Shown here one piece after another: positions 60,477-64,000 of a stretch of DNA of 64,000 bases. This DNA is from Pararhizobium sp. YC-54 (GTDB lineage: Bacteria; Pseudomonadota; Alphaproteobacteria; Rhizobiales; Rhizobiaceae), in contig NZ_JAOYTH010000002.1 in NCBI RefSeq assembly GCF_025847205.1, positions 434,001 through 498,000 of the forward strand, given 5' to 3'. The stretch's first letter is position 1. Each line of letters begins with the position of its first letter. A program made the translations under genes and the position numbers. The notes under the pieces were generated by a model that saw nothing but the letters and a program-made list of their open reading frames with translations, was not told the origin of the DNA and searched no databases.

Positions 60477-60505
60477 AAAACACCCGGCGCTTTTGGCGCC
60501 GGGTG
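60477..60505 (-). terminator. Intrinsic terminator of the superoxide dismutase gene
   Basis: Stem CACCCGGCGC / GCGCCGGGTG with a five-base loop. Read on the minus strand it is followed by TTTTCGTTT. It lies about 28 bases past the sodB stop. Confidence 0.85.
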
Positions 60506-60533
60506 CAAATCTGCAGCAAGATAAAAGGGTTGC

Positions 60534-61133
60534 TTACGCAGCGGCTTCGTAAAGCTCGAGCACGTAATCCCAGTTGATCAGGCTGTCGACGAAGGCTTCG
60601 AGGTACTTCGGACGGGCATTGCGGTAGTCGATATAGTAGGAATGTTCCCAGACATCGACGCCGAGGATCGGCGCTGCGCCGTGAACCAGCGGGTTTTCGC
60701 CGTTCGGGGTCTTGGAGATTTCAAGCTTGCCGCCCTTGACCGAGAGCCAGGCCCAGCCCGAGCCGAACTGTCCGGTTCCGGCCGCGATGAAATCGGCGCG
60801 GAACTTGTCGTAGCCGCCGAGATCGGACTTGATGGCCGCGTCGAGCTTGGCCGGCAGCTGCGTGCCGCCGCCGCCCTTCTTCATCCACTTCCAGAAGTGA
60901 AGGTGGTTGTAGTGCTGGCCGGCATTGTTGAACAGCGGCTGGTTGGTGCCGTAGGACTTCTTGACGATTTCTTCCAGCGACAGGCCGGAGAGACCAGCTT
61001 CTTCTGCAAGCTTGTTGCCGTTGGTCACGTAAGCAAGGTGATGCTTGTCGTGGTGATACTCGAGCGTTTCGCGCGACATATAGGGCGCCAGTGCATCGTA
61101 GTCGTAAGGCAGGTTCGGCAATTCGAAAGCCAT
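60534..61133 (-). CDS. sodB: Fe-type superoxide dismutase
   Basis: Detoxifies superoxide in the cytoplasm, 199 residues. Metal ligands are visible: His27 in LEYHHDKHHLAYV, a His in NNAGQHYNHLHFW, Asp and His in LGVDVWEHSYYIDYRN. The GGGGTQLPAKLD loop and the Gln in GTGQFGSGWAW point to the iron form, though Mn use is possible. Standard start at 61133 behind GGAGATACC. It ends in a strong terminator and is monocistronic. Confidence 0.95.
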   Translation of the reverse strand: MAFELPNLPYDYDALAPYMSRETLEYHHDKHHLAYVTNGNKLAEEAGLSGLSLEEIVKKSYGTNQPLFNNAGQHYNHLHFWKWMKKGGGGTQLPAKLDAAIKSDLGGYDKFRADFIAAGTGQFGSGWAWLSVKGGKLEISKTPNGENPLVHGAAPILGVDVWEHSYYIDYRNARPKYLEAFVDSLINWDYVLELYEAAA

Positions 61134-61379
61134 GGTGGTATCTCCTCTTGTTGGCGGGATCCATGAAAGCCGGGTTGGAATTCATGAAAGAAATCTGTGA
61201 GGCGGAACATAGGGACCACCGCCGCAACAGGCAACCGCCGCCATGCCAAATTTCGCTACAGTCATGGAAAATACTTCTCGACCGCGAATGTTCCGCAGTG
61301 TCGAAGCGGGCACAGAATGGACATGATCCTTCGACAGGGTCGCACACGAACCGCCTGATCAATAACCCGAGGAAACCAG

Positions 61380-61709
61380 ATGCCTTTTCACCACCGGTCG
61401 GCCTTGCTCGCCCTCATCGCTGCCACGCTGACGCCGGGCGCCGCTTTCGCGTCCTCGGACGAGGCCTGGGAAGCCATGCGCGCCGATGTTTCGGCCAAAT
61501 GCATTCAGGCTGCGGCCGGATCGATCGAGGCACCGGCCGCCGTGGTCGACCCCTTCGGATCGGAAAGTTTTGGGCTGGCGCTGGTCAGCGGCAAGCCGAA
61601 GGGCGCCGATGGCAAAATCAGCCAGATTTGTGTCTACAACAAGCAGACCAAGACGGTGGAACTGGGCGGCGAGCTGACGGACGAGATGCTCGGCGCACCG
61701 GTAAAATGA
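61380..61709 (+). CDS. Secreted hypothetical protein
   Basis: The product is 109 residues with a signal peptide at about 1-24 (LLALIAATLTPGAAFA). The mature part has two cysteines (SAKCIQAAAG and ISQICVYNKQTKTVEL) that could form a disulfide, plus a VDPFGSESFGLALVSGKPKG stretch. GAGGAAA precedes the ATG. It is divergent from sodB and upstream of a DapA-family gene by only 35 bases, so the two may be co-transcribed. I do not recognise the family. Confidence 0.75.
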   Translation: MPFHHRSALLALIAATLTPGAAFASSDEAWEAMRADVSAKCIQAAAGSIEAPAAVVDPFGSESFGLALVSGKPKGADGKISQICVYNKQTKTVELGGELTDEMLGAPVK

Positions 61710-61744
61710 CACCGGGACAATCCCGGCGTTGACCTGCGAAGGCC

Positions 61745-62683
61745 ATGCCTTCACAGCTTGAGGATCAACCTTCTCCAGCGCAGAGACCCGATATGCTGTT
61801 TCATGGCCTGTCCGCCTTCCCGATCACCCCTGCCGATGCGGCTGGCCGCGTCGATACCGATGCGCTGGGCGGCCTGCTCAAGCGCATCGACAAGGCCGGC
61901 GCCGACTCGGTCGGCCTGCTTGGCAGCACCGGCTCCTATATGTATCTCAGCCGGGCGGAGAAACGGCGCGCCATCGAGACCGCCGCCGATTGCCTTGGTG
62001 GCCGCACGCCCGTCATCGTTGGTGTCGGGGCGCTGCGCACGGACGAATCGATTGCACTGGCACGCGATGCACGGGATGCCGGTGCGCAAGGGCTCCTGCT
62101 GGCGCCGGTCTCCTACACGCCGCTTTCAGATAACGAAGTGTTCGAGCATTTTTCCGCTGTCGCCGCAGCAACGGACCTTCCACTCTGCGTCTACAACAAT
62201 CCCGGCACGACGCATTTTTCCATCAGCAATGCGCTGCTGGCCCGTCTTTCAGCCATTCCCTCCATCGTCGCCGTGAAAAATCCGGCGCTCCCGGCGGCCG
62301 ACATGCCGGCAGCCCATCGGGCGACGCTTGATTCCGTTCCCGCCGGTTTCGCCGTCGGCTATAGCGGCGACTGGCTGGTGACTGAGGCTATCCTTGCGGG
62401 CGGCGCTGCCTGGTACAGCGTCATCGCCGGCATTCTGCCGGAACCCTGCGTCAAGCTGATGCGGGCGGCTGAGAATGGTGATCGCGCGGAGGTGGAGCGC
62501 ATCAACGCGCTTTTCGAACCGTTCTGGGCGCTGTTTCGCGAATTGAGCAGCTACCGCGTCGTTCATGCGGTGGCCAACCTGCTGGAACTCAGCGCCTACG
62601 ACCCGCCGCGCCCGATCTTTCCGCTTTCGCCCGCCGACCGGCAAAGGGTGAAGGCTGCGCTTGACGTTTTGGCGGCAGTCTAG
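61745..62683 (+). CDS. Dihydrodipicolinate synthase (DapA) family aldolase/lyase
   Basis: The product is 312 residues of the class I aldolase TIM-barrel. FHGLSAFPITPADAAGRVDT opens the barrel; VGLLGSTGSYMYLSRAEKRR is the substrate-binding loop; LPLCVYNNPGTTHFSIS has the catalytic Tyr; and PSIVAVKNPALPAADMPAAH has the Schiff-base Lys. It is not the housekeeping dapA by context and may act on another keto acid. The start may be 61745 or the internal ATG at 61793, which gives the usual family N-terminus. Confidence 0.9.
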   Translation: MPSQLEDQPSPAQRPDMLFHGLSAFPITPADAAGRVDTDALGGLLKRIDKAGADSVGLLGSTGSYMYLSRAEKRRAIETAADCLGGRTPVIVGVGALRTDESIALARDARDAGAQGLLLAPVSYTPLSDNEVFEHFSAVAAATDLPLCVYNNPGTTHFSISNALLARLSAIPSIVAVKNPALPAADMPAAHRATLDSVPAGFAVGYSGDWLVTEAILAGGAAWYSVIAGILPEPCVKLMRAAENGDRAEVERINALFEPFWALFRELSSYRVVHAVANLLELSAYDPPRPIFPLSPADRQRVKAALDVLAAV

Positions 62684-62751
62684 CTGCGCGGCCTCACGAG
62701 CGCTGCGCGTCACGTGTGACGCGCATAGTGACGTATTTCTGCGCTGGGATT

Positions 62752-62870
62752 GCCCCTCACCCTAACCCTCTCCCCGCACGCGGGGAGAGGGTTAGGGTGA
62801 GGGAGATGGCCGCTTATTCCTTCTCCCCGTCAAAACGGGGAGAAGTGGCCGACAGGCCGGATGAGGGGCG
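62752..62870. repeat. Rhizobium-type intergenic mosaic repeat
   Basis: TGCCCCTCACCCTAACCCTC at the left, CTCTCCCCGCACGCGGGGAG and CTTCTCCCCGTCAAAACGGG hairpins, and GGATGAGGGGCG at the right. It closely resembles the copy at 16841, including the preceding TATTTCTGCGCTGGG. Confidence 0.8.
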
Positions 62871-63080
62871 CTCACTTGCCGGGCGAAACCTTGAGGAGCA
62901 TGGCTGCCCGGCGCATTGCCCTTTTAAGGCGAGCTGCCCTAGGATTTCGATTGCGCTGGCTGCATGAACATATCAAAATCCCATAAGTCCGCAGTCACCC
63001 GGCGCATTTCCGGACAGCAAGAGACAGCGGACCGGCTGATTTTTCTATGCATTGATCATTATCATCCAGGGGGAAATTTT

Positions 63081-63587
63081 ATGGCCAACCCGTTGTCCAC
63101 GCTCGGCATCGTTCATACCGTCATCAGCGTCGTGCCCATCATCGCCGGTCTCTACGGCTTTTCGAAATATGCGGCGATCGTTCCGAAATCCAATTCCGGC
63201 CGGATCTACATCATCACGCTGTTTTTATCGGCGATCACCTCGTTCGGCCTGTCCAGCACCGGCGGTTTCAATGCAGGCCATGCGATCGGCATCATGGCCA
63301 TGCTCGCGGTGATCTTCTCCATCTTCATCGGCAAGCTCGGCTGGTTCGGCCGGCTCAACCGCTATCTGCAGGCCCTGTCGATGTCGTTCACCTTCTTCCT
63401 GCTGATGATCCCCGGCATCAACGAGACCCTGTCGCGGCTGCCGCCATCAAGCCCGATCGGCAATGGTCCCGACTCGCCGCCGGTACAGACGGTCACCGCC
63501 ATCTGGGCCGGTATCTTCCTTTTTGGTATCTGTCTTCAGGCGTGGACGATGCACCGCCGCTCAGGCTCGGGCGCCCTGCCGGCCTGA
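63081..63587 (+). CDS. Integral membrane protein of unknown function
   Basis: The product is 168 residues from MANPLSTLGIVHTVISVVPI, with AGGGGGAAA upstream of the ATG at 63081. Four membrane segments are visible (about 8-26, 42-60, 67-86, 98-115) and a fifth near the C-terminus (TAIWAGIFLFGICLQAWTM). It resembles DUF2306-like small membrane proteins only loosely. The open frame to 62964 is not supported. The function is not evident. Confidence 0.7.
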   Translation: MANPLSTLGIVHTVISVVPIIAGLYGFSKYAAIVPKSNSGRIYIITLFLSAITSFGLSSTGGFNAGHAIGIMAMLAVIFSIFIGKLGWFGRLNRYLQALSMSFTFFLLMIPGINETLSRLPPSSPIGNGPDSPPVQTVTAIWAGIFLFGICLQAWTMHRRSGSGALPA

Positions 63588-63646
63588 GAACATCGAGCCG
63601 CGTGTCTTTCATGACGCGCAAAAATCGCTGTAGCACTTTAAATTTG

Positions 63647-63695
63647 CTGCATAATTTTTTCTCTTACATCGATTCCGGTTTAAGGAATTATGCAG
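63647..63695. repeat. Inverted repeat CTGCATAATT / AATTATGCAG
   Basis: Two exact 10-base arms separated by about 29 bases containing ATCGATTCCGGTTTAAGG. The preceding CGCGTGTCTTTCATGACGCG (63599) forms another small hairpin. The whole 100-base block looks like a conserved rhizobial intergenic palindrome. It lies between two membrane-protein genes. Confidence 0.55.
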
Positions 63696-63773
63696 TAAGG
63701 CCTCCGCTCGAATTAGCCTTGATTTCGCCGGTATTTTAAGGGTTTGTTAAGCCACCCCAGCCGGAGAAACACC

Positions 63774-64000
63774 ATGGCGCTTGGCGCATCGCATCGCTTG
63801 CAGGACGGCATCGAAGCCGTCGAGACCATGACCCGTTTCGCCCTTGCCGTTCTGGCGCTGGCGTCCGGCGTCTACACCTATCTCGGCGTCCGCTCCATCC
63901 TCGATGGTTCGGCGACCGCGGTGTTCTTCGCGGCGCTGATCTATTCCTGCGCCGTGTCGGTCGCGATCTACGCCTTCTGGACCTATATGGCGCGGTTTTA
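63774..64000 (+). CDS. Partial membrane protein cut by the window end
   Basis: The frame is open from the ATG at 63774 (MALGASHRLQDGIEAVETMT) to the window end, at least 75 residues. GGAGAAACACC lies upstream. Membrane segments: FALAVLALASGVYTYLGVRS and AVFFAALIYSCAVSVAIYAF. The remainder is outside the window, and the family is not recognisable from this part. Confidence 0.65.
   Translation, partial: MALGASHRLQDGIEAVETMTRFALAVLALASGVYTYLGVRSILDGSATAVFFAALIYSCAVSVAIYAFWTYMARF

Noticed and set aside
7260..62870. GC-rich palindromes considered as a CRISPR array
   Set aside because: The copies are dispersed, not regularly spaced, and have no unique spacers; they fit intergenic mosaic repeats.

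Overview
The window looks like chromosomal DNA of a Rhizobium/Agrobacterium-type alphaproteobacterium (Hyphomicrobiales). Evidence: high GC content with compact genes, Rhizobium-type intergenic mosaic repeats at nine or more sites, a MucR/Ros regulator, several proteins known mainly from rhizobia (DUF5330, DUF6107, DUF6456, DUF1491, DUF2336) and a seven-gene Mrp/Pha antiporter operon. I see no tRNA, rRNA, CRISPR array or intact insertion sequence.

1-9.8 kb (minus strand): the head part of a gene transfer agent (RcGTA-like) cluster in canonical order. It runs from a g1-like coiled-coil protein through terminase, portal, a small membrane protein, prohead protease, HK97 capsid, connector, adaptor and DUF3168 protein to the major tail protein, then leaves the window. 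The series is interrupted by a GH19-type endolysin, a small plus-strand ORF, and a toxin-antitoxin pair whose toxin gene has an in-frame amber codon. 9.9-24.7 kb: envelope and housekeeping genes, namely MmcQ, a YcgN-type protein, a bifunctional penicillin-binding protein, a DUF1214/DUF1254 pair, an SH3 protein, DUF2336, a peptidoglycan-binding protein overlapping a sensor kinase, SufE, DUF6456 and a DnaA-C-like HTH protein. 24.9-32 kb: mucR, then the Mrp operon mrpA-G with translational coupling throughout.

32-33.7 kb: an MsrB-like protein with serine at the catalytic cysteine, and a perfect 393-bp tandem duplication covering the ends of msrB and of a hemolysin-III-family gene. 34-43.4 kb: universal stress protein, Tat-type VOC protein, AztD zinc chaperone, glycosyltransferase, atypical sugar transferase, adenylate cyclase, oligopeptidase B and DUF1697. 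43.4-52.4 kb: a palindromic 264-bp element, a TadG-like protein, an orphan ParD-like antitoxin, SelO, quinoprotein glucose dehydrogenase, a TetR regulator divergent from a membrane protein across two operator-like palindromes, and a class A beta-lactamase.

52.5-64 kb: a complete peptide-leader attenuator (Trp-Tyr-Phe codons and a four-segment RNA switch) ahead of a GNAT acetyltransferase; a hicAB locus with a 24-bp perfect palindrome and a probable hicA frameshift; two cytochromes c; a LysE exporter divergent from a YafY regulator; an AT-rich RTX gene; a metallophosphoesterase; a second palindromic element with the same architecture as the first; Fe superoxide dismutase; a DapA-family protein; and small membrane proteins, the last cut by the window end.

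The most noteworthy items are the WYF leader attenuator, the two multi-stem palindromic elements sharing a core but not their ends, and a group of decaying or altered genes (amber toxin, frameshifted hicA, Cys-less MsrB, Glu-less sugar transferase). All calls come from reading the sequence without database searches.
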